The position numbers were made by a program, and so were the translations under genes. This document shows positions 34,319 through 42,833 of a DNA stretch of 64,000 nucleotides, piece by piece (position 1 is the first letter of the stretch; each line of letters begins with the position of its first letter). Origin of the DNA: Roseobacter litoralis Och 149 (GTDB lineage: Bacteria > Pseudomonadota > Alphaproteobacteria > Rhodobacterales > Rhodobacteraceae); contig NC_015730.1 in the NCBI RefSeq assembly GCF_000154785.2, forward strand, positions 372,001 through 436,000. The letters run 5' to 3'. The notes beneath the pieces were generated by a model, which was given only the letters and a program-made list of their open reading frames with translations, was not told the origin of the DNA and ran no database searches.

Positions 34319-36196
34319 ATGACGGTTAAAGTTGACACTCATCCGGAAGGCGAGGTGCTGGGCTGCGAGGTTATTCAGGGCTATCTGAAAACGCTTGATG
34401 TCTCACCGGGCGTATACCGGATGCTCGATTCTGAGAGCCGGGTGCTCTACGTCGGCAAGGCGCGCAACCTGCGCGCGCGTGTGTCGAGCTATGCGCGGCC
34501 AACCGGTCATACGCCCCGCATCGCGCGGATGATATCCCTGACGGCGTCGATGATGTTTCTGACCACAAAGACAGAGACCGAAGCCCTGCTGCTTGAGCAG
34601 AACCTCATCAAACAGCTCAAGCCCAAGTTCAATGTGCTGCTGCGCGATGACAAGAGTTTTCCAAACATCCTCGTTTCTGCAGATCATGATTATCCGCAGA
34701 TCAAAAAGCACCGCGGGGCGAAGAAGGAAAAGGGCAGCTATTACGGCCCCTTCGCGTCGGCGGGGGCGGTGAACAGAACGCTCAACCAGCTGCAACGCGT
34801 GTTTCTGCTGCGAGACTGTTCCAACAGCATGTTCGAGAGCCGGACGCGCCCCTGTCTGCAGTACCAGATCAAACGCTGCTCTGCGCCCTGTGTTGGCAAG
34901 ATATCCCCGCAGGAATACCGGCAGACGGTCAAGGATGCGGAAAAGTTCCTGACGGGCAGAACGACGGATATTCAGGCGCGGCTTGCGCGTGATATGTCGC
35001 AGGCCTCCGAGGCGATGGAGTTTGAGCGTGCGGCAGCTTTGCGCGACCGTATCAAAGCGCTGACGCAGGTGCAGACCGCGCAGGGAATCAACCCCAAGGG
35101 CGTGGCCGAGGCAGATATCGTGGCGCTGCATCTGGAAAACGGACAGGCCTGCGTGCAGGTGTTTTTCATTCGCGCCAATCAGAACTGGGGGAACCGCGAC
35201 TACTATCCGCGCGTCGGGGCGGATGTAGATGCGGCTGAGGTTCTGGAGGCATTCCTCGGTCAGTTTTACGACACCCGCGAACCGCCGCGCCAGATCATAT
35301 TGAGCAGTGACATTGAAAACCCGGACCTGATGGCAGATGCCTTGTCCGGAAAGCTTGGCCGCAAAGTTGAATTGATCGTACCCAAGCGCGGTGAGAAGGC
35401 GGAGTTGATCGACGGTGCCCTGCGCAACGCCCGCGAATCCCTTGCACGCAAGATGGCAGAAACCGCGACGCAGGCGCGTCTGATGAAAGGGCTGGCCGAA
35501 GCCTTTGACCTCAAGACCCCGCCCGAGCGGGTCGAAGTCTATGACAACTCGCATATTCAGGGGGCCTTTGCCGTCGGTGCGATGATCGTGGCCGGGACCG
35601 AGGGGTTTTTGAAAAATCAGTACCGTAAGTTCAACATTCGCGGGGAGGATCTCACTCCCGGCGATGATTTTGGTATGATGAAAGAGGTGCTGACACGGCG
35701 GTTCAAGCGCCTGATCAAAGAGGATCCGGAACGCAAAGAGGGGCACTGGCCAGATCTGTTGCTGATCGACGGGGGCGCAGGACAGGTCAGTGCCGTGGCG
35801 TCGATCATGCGGGAGTATGGCGTTGAGGACATTCCGATGGTTGGCGTTGCCAAAGGCGTCGACCGCGATGCAGGCAAGGAAGAATTCTATCGCACGGGCA
35901 GTCGCCCTTTTGCCCTGCGCCACAATGATCCGGTCCTCTATTTCATCCAGCGGATGCGGGACGAAGCGCACCGCTTTGCCATTGGCACACATCGGGCCAA
36001 GCGGTCCAAGGCTGTGGGGGCCACCCCGCTTGATGATGTGCCCGGCGTTGGCGCTGCCCGCAAACGCGCGCTTCTGGCGCATTTCGGTTCGGCCAAGGCG
36101 GTTGCGCGCGCCAATCTTACTGACCTCAAGGCAGTGGACGGCGTTTCGGGCGCTTTGGCGGAAAAAATATATGACTATTTTCACGAACGCGGCTGA
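34319..36196 (+). CDS. uvrC: excinuclease ABC subunit C
   Basis: A 625-residue protein with the GIY-YIG nuclease domain ('PGVYRMLDSESRVLYVGKAR', about 28-47), a UVR motif ('AMEFERAAALRDRIKAL'), the UvrC RNase H-like endonuclease region ('VEVYDNSHIQGAFAVGAMIV', 'DLLLIDGGAGQ') and C-terminal helix-hairpin-helix motifs ('DDVPGVGAARKRALLAHFGS'). It makes both incisions in nucleotide excision repair with UvrAB. ATG 34319 fits the family; an upstream start would lie in the AT-rich spacer. pgsA and moaDE follow. Confidence 0.96.
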   Translation: MTVKVDTHPEGEVLGCEVIQGYLKTLDVSPGVYRMLDSESRVLYVGKARNLRARVSSYARPTGHTPRIARMISLTASMMFLTTKTETEALLLEQNLIKQLKPKFNVLLRDDKSFPNILVSADHDYPQIKKHRGAKKEKGSYYGPFASAGAVNRTLNQLQRVFLLRDCSNSMFESRTRPCLQYQIKRCSAPCVGKISPQEYRQTVKDAEKFLTGRTTDIQARLARDMSQASEAMEFERAAALRDRIKALTQVQTAQGINPKGVAEADIVALHLENGQACVQVFFIRANQNWGNRDYYPRVGADVDAAEVLEAFLGQFYDTREPPRQIILSSDIENPDLMADALSGKLGRKVELIVPKRGEKAELIDGALRNARESLARKMAETATQARLMKGLAEAFDLKTPPERVEVYDNSHIQGAFAVGAMIVAGTEGFLKNQYRKFNIRGEDLTPGDDFGMMKEVLTRRFKRLIKEDPERKEGHWPDLLLIDGGAGQVSAVASIMREYGVEDIPMVGVAKGVDRDAGKEEFYRTGSRPFALRHNDPVLYFIQRMRDEAHRFAIGTHRAKRSKAVGATPLDDVPGVGAARKRALLAHFGSAKAVARANLTDLKAVDGVSGALAEKIYDYFHERG

Positions 36197-36298
36197 TCTG
36201 TTCACGCCCCGTTCAGTGATTGGGGGTTTTATTGCCGTAAGCGGTATTGCACTTGGTTGTTGCTTTCACCCGCAAACCCGGCGGTGTAAGGTGTTGAC

Positions 36299-36967
36299 AT
36301 GAGAATGACTATTCCAAACCTGTTAACCATTACCCGCCTGATTGCTGCCCCGATGGTGGCGGTCATGTTCCTCTATTTCACGCGACCCTATGCGGATTGG
36401 TTCGCGTTGATCCTGTTTGTCACGGCTGCCGTGACGGACTGGTTTGACGGCTATCTTGCGCGCGCGTGGAAGCAGGAGACCAAGCTGGGCACGATGCTGG
36501 ACCCGATTGCGGACAAGGCCATGGTGGTGATCGCCCTCATGGTCATCATCGGCTTTTCCAGCTGGTCGCCCTGGCTGGTTTTGCCCGCCACGGTGATACT
36601 GTTTCGCGAAGTATTTGTGTCAGGGCTGCGCGAATTTCTGGGCGATACGGCCGGAACTTTGAAAGTGACTGTATTGGCCAAATGGAAAACGACGCTTCAG
36701 ATGATTGCCATTGCGGTGCTCTTTTCGCACGGTGTCTTTGAACATTATCTGGGGATGTCCGCCTGGGGCATGGATCAGACGATGGTCGATGCTGTTTTTG
36801 CGGGTGCTGAACCGGACCTGCAAGGTTTGCGCTGGAAACACATGGCAATGGAATGGGCCGGGTCGATTGGGCTGACTCTATTGTGGATCGCGGCAGCGCT
36901 CACGTTGATAACCGGTGTGGATTATTTAATGAAAGCCATGCCGTATCTGAAGGATGACGACAAATGA
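36299..36967 (+). CDS. pgsA: CDP-diacylglycerol--glycerol-3-phosphate 3-phosphatidyltransferase
   Basis: A 222-residue membrane enzyme beginning 'TIPNLLTITRLIAAP' with the CDP-alcohol phosphatidyltransferase motif spread over 'DWFDGYLAR' and 'GTMLDPIADK' (D-x2-DG-x2-AR...G-x3-D-x3-D). It makes phosphatidylglycerol phosphate at the inner membrane. An internal ATG at 36305 is an equally good start. It overlaps moaD by 4 bp, an order often seen in Rhodobacteraceae. Confidence 0.95.
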   Translation: MRMTIPNLLTITRLIAAPMVAVMFLYFTRPYADWFALILFVTAAVTDWFDGYLARAWKQETKLGTMLDPIADKAMVVIALMVIIGFSSWSPWLVLPATVILFREVFVSGLREFLGDTAGTLKVTVLAKWKTTLQMIAIAVLFSHGVFEHYLGMSAWGMDQTMVDAVFAGAEPDLQGLRWKHMAMEWAGSIGLTLLWIAAALTLITGVDYLMKAMPYLKDDDK

Positions 36968-37209
36968 ATGTGCTTTATTTTGCCTGGGTTAGGGAACGTA
37001 TTGGCACCCCGCGCGAGACTGTCGAGACGTCGGCGGCAACCGTGAACGATCTCGTGGCAGAACTGCGCGCCAAGGAAGAGCGTTATGCTGCGGCCTTTGC
37101 CGATACCTCGGCTTTGCGCGTCGCAATAGATCAGGAGTTGTGCGAATTTGACGCCCCGCTCGCGGGCGCAAAAGAGGTTGCGTTCTTTCCGCCCATGACC
37201 GGAGGTTGA
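36964..37209 (+). CDS. moaD: molybdopterin synthase small subunit (sulfur carrier)
   Basis: An 81-residue ubiquitin-like protein starting 'MNVLYFAWVRERIG' and ending in the diglycine 'FFPPMTGG' that is thiocarboxylated to carry sulfur to precursor Z. moaE starts 3 bp after the stop. The pathway supplies molybdenum cofactor, needed by the xanthine dehydrogenase encoded at 51-55 kb. Confidence 0.95.
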   Translation: MNVLYFAWVRERIGTPRETVETSAATVNDLVAELRAKEERYAAAFADTSALRVAIDQELCEFDAPLAGAKEVAFFPPMTGG

Positions 37210-37212
37210 CGC

Positions 37213-37656
37213 ATGCGGGTCGTGGTGCAGGACGCCCCCTTTGACTTTGGCCATGAGGCACAGACCTTTGCGTCAGGGCATAACAGTATGGGAGCGATTG
37301 TCACGTTTACGGGCATCGTGCGGGACACACATGAAGCCCCGCTTGAGGCGATGGAGATTGAGCATTACCCCGGCATGACCGAGGCGGCATTGACGGATAT
37401 TGGCGAGCAGGCAATGTCGCGTTGGTCGCTGGGCGATGCGCTCGTCATTCACCGTCATGGCCGCTTGGTGCCGGGCGAAATGATCATGATGGTCGCAACC
37501 GCTGCACGCCACCGCAAGGATGCATTCGAAGCTGCGGAGTTTCTGATGGATTACCTTAAATCCCGCGCGCCTTTCTGGAAGCGCGAGATCACGTCCCAAG
37601 GCGCATCATGGGTTGCCGCGCGCGACGAGGACGAAGCCGCGCTGGAGCGATGGTAA
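37213..37656 (+). CDS. moaE: molybdopterin synthase catalytic subunit
   Basis: A 147-residue protein with the MoaE core 'GAIVTFTGIVRD', 'EHYPGMTEAAL', 'HRHGRLVPGE' and the active-site lysine region 'LKSRAPFWKRE'. It forms the heterotetramer with MoaD that inserts the dithiolene sulfurs. Translation is probably coupled to moaD. Confidence 0.96.
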   Translation: MRVVVQDAPFDFGHEAQTFASGHNSMGAIVTFTGIVRDTHEAPLEAMEIEHYPGMTEAALTDIGEQAMSRWSLGDALVIHRHGRLVPGEMIMMVATAARHRKDAFEAAEFLMDYLKSRAPFWKREITSQGASWVAARDEDEAALERW

Positions 37657-37746
37657 CCAATACGCTGTAGCGTTGATCCAAGTCATATCGCACGTAGTGC
37701 TGTTCGAGGTATAATCTTCCCATCAGAAATAGAGGGAGATTAGACG

Positions 37747-38196
37747 ATGTTTTCGACAATTTGTGTGGGCTATGACGGTTCAGAACCTTCGGATAACGCT
37801 ATTCGGATGGCCTGTGATCTGGCGACGAAATACGATTCATCCGTGCATGTCGTGCATACGCCGCATCCCGAAACTGTTGCCTTTGCCATGGGGGCTGTTG
37901 CGGGTTACCACGTTGCAACAACGATGCCCTCAGCCGAAGAAACAGCCAAATCAACGGCTGTGATGCTCGAAAAAGCCATCGAAACTGCCAAGGCTGCCGG
38001 ACACACCGGTGAGATCAAAACCTATGTGGGTGAAGGCGATGCAGCGAAAGCGCTGATCGAATACGCAAACAGCGTTGACTCCGACCTGATCGTGACCGGG
38101 CGCCGTGGGCTCGGCAATCTTTCTGCGCTCGTACTGGGCAGCACGTCGCAAAACGTGGGGCATCATGCAAGCTGCGCCCATCTGACCGTAAAATAA
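37747..38196 (+). CDS. universal stress protein (UspA family)
   Basis: A 149-residue USP: 'ICVGYDGSEPSDNAI' at the N-terminus and the ATP-binding 'TGRRGLGNLSALVLGSTSQ' near the C-terminus (G-x2-G-x9-G-S/T), so it is probably an ATP-binding member. A GGGAG ribosome site precedes ATG 37747. It is monocistronic, converging with a coiled-coil protein gene 12 bp away. It is one of three USP genes in the window, one of which is broken. Confidence 0.92.
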   Translation: MFSTICVGYDGSEPSDNAIRMACDLATKYDSSVHVVHTPHPETVAFAMGAVAGYHVATTMPSAEETAKSTAVMLEKAIETAKAAGHTGEIKTYVGEGDAAKALIEYANSVDSDLIVTGRRGLGNLSALVLGSTSQNVGHHASCAHLTVK

Positions 38197-38208
38197 CGCG
38201 ATACGCCG

Positions 38209-38538
38209 TCAGCCAGCCTGTTGTTTCTGGTTGACGCGTGCACGCATCTCTTCGGCTTCGTGACGGGCGTCGCGAAGCCCATCCATCGCCGCGCGCAACT
38301 CGGCTTCGGTCTGCGCAAGTTGGTTGGTCAGTTCGGCTTCGCGCTGTTGCAAGTAGGTGATCGCCTGATCGCGGGTTTCCTCCGCTTCATGCAGTTCCTG
38401 GCTCATGCGGTCCAGCTGCGCGACATCATCGGCTGCGACGCGTGAAAAACGGTGCACCAGCCAATTGGCAAACCATCCGAGGCAAAAGGCGATAAACAGC
38501 ATGATTGCTGTCGCCACCACAAATTGCGGGCTGGTCAT
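38209..38538 (-). CDS. membrane-anchored coiled-coil protein, unknown function
   Basis: A 109-residue protein with one N-terminal membrane helix (about 7-29) and a long charged helix with heptad-like pattern ('DRMSQELHEAEETRDQAITY' onward). It is probably cotranscribed with the OmpA-family gene 34 bp upstream and may interact with it at the membrane. No family is recognised. Confidence 0.7.
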   Translation of the reverse strand: MTSPQFVVATAIMLFIAFCLGWFANWLVHRFSRVAADDVAQLDRMSQELHEAEETRDQAITYLQQREAELTNQLAQTEAELRAAMDGLRDARHEAEEMRARVNQKQQAG

Positions 38539-38572
38539 TCTACTGTCCTTTCGACGTACCGGTTGGCGCGGA

Positions 38573-40450
38573 TTATTCGGTTTCTGTCACTGTATCGCTT
38601 TTTTCGGCAATGCTTTCCAGCGCAGATTCGCCCTCTGGCAGACTTGGTTCGGGTCGGATCAGTTTAAATTCGATGCGCCGGTTGGCCTCGCGCCCCTCTT
38701 CGGTGTCATTGTCGGCAATCGGGTTGGCCTCGCCGTAGCCCTTCGCGATGAAGTTTGATGTCAGAACCTTGCGCGCCCTCAGTTCATTCAGCACCGATTG
38801 TGCCCGCGCCTGACTGAGCGAGCGGTTCATTTCCTCGCGGCCCTGACTGTCGGTATGACCCTGCACCTCGAGTTTCAGATCCCCGCAGACCCGCAATACA
38901 TCGGCGATCTGATCCATGGTGGTGAGTGCTGCCGCATCTATTGTCGCCGAACCGGGTTCAAAGTTGATTTTGCTCCCGGCCACGATGTCGGCGATCTTCA
39001 TTTCGCACTCTTCGGCAGTGGGCAAGGCTGCAACAGGGTCGAGCGCTTCGACGTAGGCAATATCGACGTCAAAGGCGGCATCATTGCCCAGTTTTTCCAC
39101 CATCAGTCGCGCAATCGTCTCGCTGGCCTCGGCGTTGCCGGATCGTCCCGACAAGGTGATGCGTTCGGGTGTGACCGTCACAGCCCCGCTGTTGAGAAAG
39201 CCAAGCGCTTCGATGCTGGCCAGAACGCGCGTGGACCAATCCATAGGCAGGTCCGCGACATTGCGCGTTGCCGTGTAGACATTGTCCGATCCAAATTTGG
39301 CCTTTGCAAAACTGTCCGCGACATCGCGTATCGCTTCGCCCGGCATCCGACCGCGCAATTGCACCTGCCCTTCCGGGCTGAGGGTTGCAATGAACTCAGA
39401 CGGGCCGCTGTCCGCATCACTTGGCGATGGCAAAACGGCGTTCAGGACAAACACGTCTGGCAGCGTCGCCTCCAACTCGCCAATAACCCGGTCAAACAGA
39501 CCCGCATCTGTCCCTTCAGCCGCAGCAAGGGTGACATCGGCATCGGAAAAAGTGACCGTCCCGTCGCCCAAGGTGTTGAGCGCGTCAATGGCGTTTACGA
39601 CCGCTTCGGTCCATGAGGGGGATGGCACGCCCATGCCAACGGTGCAGCGTCCCGGACCCGTCAGCCCGGCCTTGAAAGCCGCATCCAGAATACGGCCCCT
39701 CGCCTCATCCGTATCGGCGGAACAGGCGTCAAATCGCGTGCCGCTGCCGTCTTTCACGAATCGGAGTGTAAAGGGCGTGATCACCGGACGCGGCGCAGTG
39801 ATATTCAGCGATACGCGCAGCGCGGGAGGTGCAATGCGGAACAAATGCGCCTCCATCTCGGCCTTGTCTGCGGCGCTGTCCGCAATGGCCGTTATTGAGA
39901 CGCGACCGGCATCGACCGACACTTTGGCGCGCGGTAAATCCTTGATAGCGGTGATGGCATAGGCCACCGCGTCTTCCCAGCCACTTGGGGCCGGGTAGTC
40001 GGCGGTTTCCAGGAGGTCGGTGACGGGCAGGTCGCTCATTGCCGAGAACCCCTCCATGATCGCCGCGCGGTCGGTGCTTTGCGGGATCAGCCCGATAACG
40101 GAAACACCTGCGGTATTCCTGAGGACTTCGGCTGAAAACCGCGGCGCCTCCAATTCAGCGACCGCTGCCACTTCCATTTCATCGACCACGCGGGCGGCGT
40201 CCACGATCGAGCCAGCGAGGCTCAGTGCCCGGAACCGGAGCGCTTCGGTCGGTGCGACACCTGCCATCATGACCCGAAGGCCGTCGGCTTCGACCTCGGC
40301 CCAAGTCAGTCCGTTGCGATCCAGAAGATAGCGTATTTCAGTCTCTGATCTGTCTTCGATGACGTTTACCGAATAGCTTGCTGCCAGCAAGGACGCGCCT
40401 GCAGCAGTTGCAAAGGCTGTCGCAACGAGGTGAGCACGAGAAAGTGGCAT
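38573..40450 (-). CDS. OmpA family protein with C-terminal peptidoglycan-binding domain
   Basis: A 625-residue protein with an N-terminal signal or anchor segment (about 5-28), a long middle region of repeated alpha/beta units resembling BON-type repeats ('WEDAVAYAITAIKDLPRAKV', 'WTEAVVNAIDALNTLGDGTV', 'WSTRVLASIEALGFLNSGAV'), and a C-terminal OmpA-like domain (about 505-615) with 'LEVQGHTDSQGREEMNRSLS' and 'GYGEANPIADNDTEEGREAN'. It probably tethers the envelope to peptidoglycan. The three repeats are visible in the sequence; calling them BON-like is inference. Confidence 0.88.
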   Translation of the reverse strand: MPLSRAHLVATAFATAAGASLLAASYSVNVIEDRSETEIRYLLDRNGLTWAEVEADGLRVMMAGVAPTEALRFRALSLAGSIVDAARVVDEMEVAAVAELEAPRFSAEVLRNTAGVSVIGLIPQSTDRAAIMEGFSAMSDLPVTDLLETADYPAPSGWEDAVAYAITAIKDLPRAKVSVDAGRVSITAIADSAADKAEMEAHLFRIAPPALRVSLNITAPRPVITPFTLRFVKDGSGTRFDACSADTDEARGRILDAAFKAGLTGPGRCTVGMGVPSPSWTEAVVNAIDALNTLGDGTVTFSDADVTLAAAEGTDAGLFDRVIGELEATLPDVFVLNAVLPSPSDADSGPSEFIATLSPEGQVQLRGRMPGEAIRDVADSFAKAKFGSDNVYTATRNVADLPMDWSTRVLASIEALGFLNSGAVTVTPERITLSGRSGNAEASETIARLMVEKLGNDAAFDVDIAYVEALDPVAALPTAEECEMKIADIVAGSKINFEPGSATIDAAALTTMDQIADVLRVCGDLKLEVQGHTDSQGREEMNRSLSQARAQSVLNELRARKVLTSNFIAKGYGEANPIADNDTEEGREANRRIEFKLIRPEPSLPEGESALESIAEKSDTVTETE

Positions 40451-40510
40451 ATCATCCTGAAACTGTTAGAGGTTGCGTCCTTTGATACGCGGCACGCGCG
40501 CAGGTTTCAA

Positions 40511-41473
40511 TCACAGCAGGAGCGCGATGCCAAAGAACACAAGCGGGATTATGCCGGTGTCGCGGTTCGACCGAAACAGCTGCAATAGTTTTGCGTTGTC
40601 ATCGGTATCCAGACCGCGCAGTTGCCACGCCATATGCCAGCCCATGGCCCATGGCCCGCCGAGGGCCACGACAAGGGCCAGCATATTCGCGGCTGGCATG
40701 ACGGCAAAGATCACGGCGACACCCATCAGCCCAACCGTGGCCATCAGAAACCGGCGCAACCATGCGGCGGTTTTGTTTCCAAAGAGCCGTGCGGTGGATT
40801 TAATCCCGATCAGCGCGTCATCTTCTGTATCCTGATGGGCATAAATCGTGTCGTAAAACAGGGTCCATGCGATACCGGCGGCGTAAAGAACAACGGCTGG
40901 CGCATCAAGCTGGCCGCTATGGGCCGTCCACGCCAACAGTGCGCCCCAGTTGAACGCAAGGCCCAAAAATACCTGTGGCCACCACGTAAAACGTTTCGCA
41001 AAAGGGTAGATCGCGACAGGCAGCAGTGCCAGGATGCCAAGGCCGATTGCGGCAAGGTTGAATGTCAGCAGAATGCAAAACGCCAGCAAGGCCTGCAGGC
41101 ACATCCAGATGACGGCGCCGCGCAGGGTGACCTGACCCGAGGGGATCGGACGCGAGCGGGTACGTTCAACCTGCCCGTCAAAATCACGATCGGTGATGTC
41201 ATTCCACGTGCAGCCCGCACCGCGCATCAACCAAGCGCCGAATGCGCAGCCAATGGCGATCCACAGATCGAACCAGCTGGCCTGCTGATCATAAAGCATG
41301 GATAGCGAAAGCCCCCACCAGCAGGGCAGCAGCAACAGCCATGTGCCAATCGGGCGATCCGCACGGCTGAGACGCAGATAGGGGCGCGCCGCCGCCGGGG
41401 CATAGACATCGACCCAGTTGTCTTTTGGCGCATCTGCGACCTGACCATCTGGCGCTTGGGCTGGCTCTTGCAT
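40511..41473 (-). CDS. ubiA: 4-hydroxybenzoate polyprenyltransferase
   Basis: A 320-residue membrane prenyltransferase with both Asp-rich motifs: 'GAGCTWNDITDRDFDGQVER' and 'DTIYAHQDTEDDALIGIKST'. It attaches the polyprenyl tail to 4-hydroxybenzoate in ubiquinone synthesis. A ribosome site (GGAG, 6 bases before the ATG) lies inside the divergent rsmE gene. The two genes start back to back with no intergenic base. Confidence 0.95.
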   Translation of the reverse strand: MQEPAQAPDGQVADAPKDNWVDVYAPAAARPYLRLSRADRPIGTWLLLLPCWWGLSLSMLYDQQASWFDLWIAIGCAFGAWLMRGAGCTWNDITDRDFDGQVERTRSRPIPSGQVTLRGAVIWMCLQALLAFCILLTFNLAAIGLGILALLPVAIYPFAKRFTWWPQVFLGLAFNWGALLAWTAHSGQLDAPAVVLYAAGIAWTLFYDTIYAHQDTEDDALIGIKSTARLFGNKTAAWLRRFLMATVGLMGVAVIFAVMPAANMLALVVALGGPWAMGWHMAWQLRGLDTDDNAKLLQLFRSNRDTGIIPLVFFGIALLL

Positions 41474-42217
41474 ATGTATCTCCGTATGGACCGCTCAGTC
41501 ACAGCCAAAATCCGCCTCTATGTAGATCACCCTTTAGGGGAGGGGCAATCTGTTCCTGTGTCGCGCGATCAGGCACATTACCTTTTCGGCGTGATGCGTC
41601 TGGGCGTAGGCGCGCATGTTCTGGTTTTTGACGGGCAAAGCGGCGAATGGCTGGCCGAAGTGGCACAGGCTGGTAAGCGGGCAGGGGAATTGCATCTGCT
41701 CCGTCAGACACGGCCCCTTTTGATGCCCCCGGACCTCTGGCTGTTGTTCGCGCCGATCAAAAAGGCCCGAACGGATTTCATTGTGGAAAAAGCCGTGGAA
41801 ATGGGGGCTGCGCGGATCATGCCGGTGCAAACGGAATTTACCAATGCAGGGCGCATTCAGCGCGACAGACTGCAGGCGCATGCGGTGGAAGCTGCCGAGC
41901 AATGTGGCGGCACCTTTGTACCCAAAGTCGACGACCTTGCGCGGCTGGACTGGGTGCTGGGCGGTTGGGATACCACGAGAAGTATCATGTTTTGTGACGA
42001 AGAACGTGCAGGCGAGAGCCTGACTCTGCTCCAAAAGGCAGGGCCATGGGCCATCCTGATCGGCCCGGAGGGTGGTTTTTCGCCCCGTGAACATGAAAAA
42101 CTCGGCAGTCTTGCACATGCGCACCCCGTGTCGCTTGGGCCGCGCATCCTGCGGGCGGATACGGCGGCGGTTGCTGCATTGACCGTTTGGCAACAGGCGT
42201 TGGGGGACTGGACATGA
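41474..42217 (+). CDS. rsmE: 16S rRNA (uracil(1498)-N(3))-methyltransferase
   Basis: A ~247-residue SPOUT methyltransferase with 'KIRLYVDHPLGEGQ' at the N-terminus, 'KKARTDFIVEKAVEMGAARI', the knot motifs 'LIGPEGGFSPREHE' and 'SLGPRILRADTAAVAALTVW'. It methylates U1498 of 16S rRNA. Start uncertain: ATG 41474 directly abuts the ubiA start (CATATG); ATG 41486 is the alternative, and neither has a clear Shine-Dalgarno. Confidence 0.94.
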   Translation: MYLRMDRSVTAKIRLYVDHPLGEGQSVPVSRDQAHYLFGVMRLGVGAHVLVFDGQSGEWLAEVAQAGKRAGELHLLRQTRPLLMPPDLWLLFAPIKKARTDFIVEKAVEMGAARIMPVQTEFTNAGRIQRDRLQAHAVEAAEQCGGTFVPKVDDLARLDWVLGGWDTTRSIMFCDEERAGESLTLLQKAGPWAILIGPEGGFSPREHEKLGSLAHAHPVSLGPRILRADTAAVAALTVWQQALGDWT

Positions 42218-42247
42218 GGGCGCATCACGACAGCGAAAGGATGCGAG

Positions 42248-42769
42248 ATGATCCGACCTGAGGCCAAGGCGCAAATCATCCGCTGGCGCGAGGCATTGAT
42301 CGGTGCGGTTGCTGTTTGCATCGGGCTTTTGTGGCTCAGTGATGCGGGTCCGCTGTTCTTGTTGCCTGCACTTGCCGCGCTTGTGGGCGGGGCGGCGCTG
42401 ATCTGGATCGGGGTTCAGCGTGCCAGATTTCGCCATGCGGGTGACGGTCCGGGATCGGTGCAGGTCGATGAAGGGCAGATCACCTACTTTGGCCCTTTGA
42501 CCGGTGGTGCTGTGGCGTTGCGCGAACTGACCAGCGTGACGCTTGATCACACGCATTTCCCCGCGCATTGGCGGCTGCGCGAAGGTACAGCACCCGAGTT
42601 GCTTATCCCGGTGAACGCCGCAGGGGCGGAAGCGCTTTTCGATGCCTTTGCGACATTGCCCGGCCTTCGTATGGAACATGTGCTGGCCGCTTTGAAGTCG
42701 TCAGAGAAGACCACAAAGGTGATCTGGCAGCGTGGCAGGCCAGTTGACGCAAAAGCCCGGTTGCATTGA
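42248..42769 (+). CDS. two-helix membrane protein, unknown function
   Basis: A 173-residue protein with two adjacent membrane helices (about 15-33 and 36-55) followed by a soluble domain containing 'VDEGQITYFGPLTGGAVALR'. The tail resembles a PH-like beta domain but no family can be named. It lies 30 bp after rsmE and 64 bp before gshA and is probably cotranscribed. Confidence 0.75.
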   Translation: MIRPEAKAQIIRWREALIGAVAVCIGLLWLSDAGPLFLLPALAALVGGAALIWIGVQRARFRHAGDGPGSVQVDEGQITYFGPLTGGAVALRELTSVTLDHTHFPAHWRLREGTAPELLIPVNAAGAEALFDAFATLPGLRMEHVLAALKSSEKTTKVIWQRGRPVDAKARLH

Positions 42770-42833
42770 CACCCGGTTAAATTCGGCCCATCCCTCTGGG
42801 GCAATGTGAATTAAAACAGACGGAGCCTCCCCT

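Noticed and set aside
34048..34329. 93-codon frame before uvrC
   Set aside because: It has no ribosome site and no family resemblance and overlaps the uvrC start; more likely non-coding.
34403..36205. 600-codon open frame antisense to uvrC
   Set aside because: Same reason: uvrC motifs on the plus strand are complete and the antisense product has no recognisable domain.
37670..37690. FNR-like TTGATCCAAGTCAT before the stress protein at 37747
   Set aside because: Only the left half matches well; the right half has two mismatches, so it is not called.
41534..42679. 381-codon open frame antisense to rsmE and its neighbour
   Set aside because: It spans two real genes on the opposite strand and has no family-like motifs.
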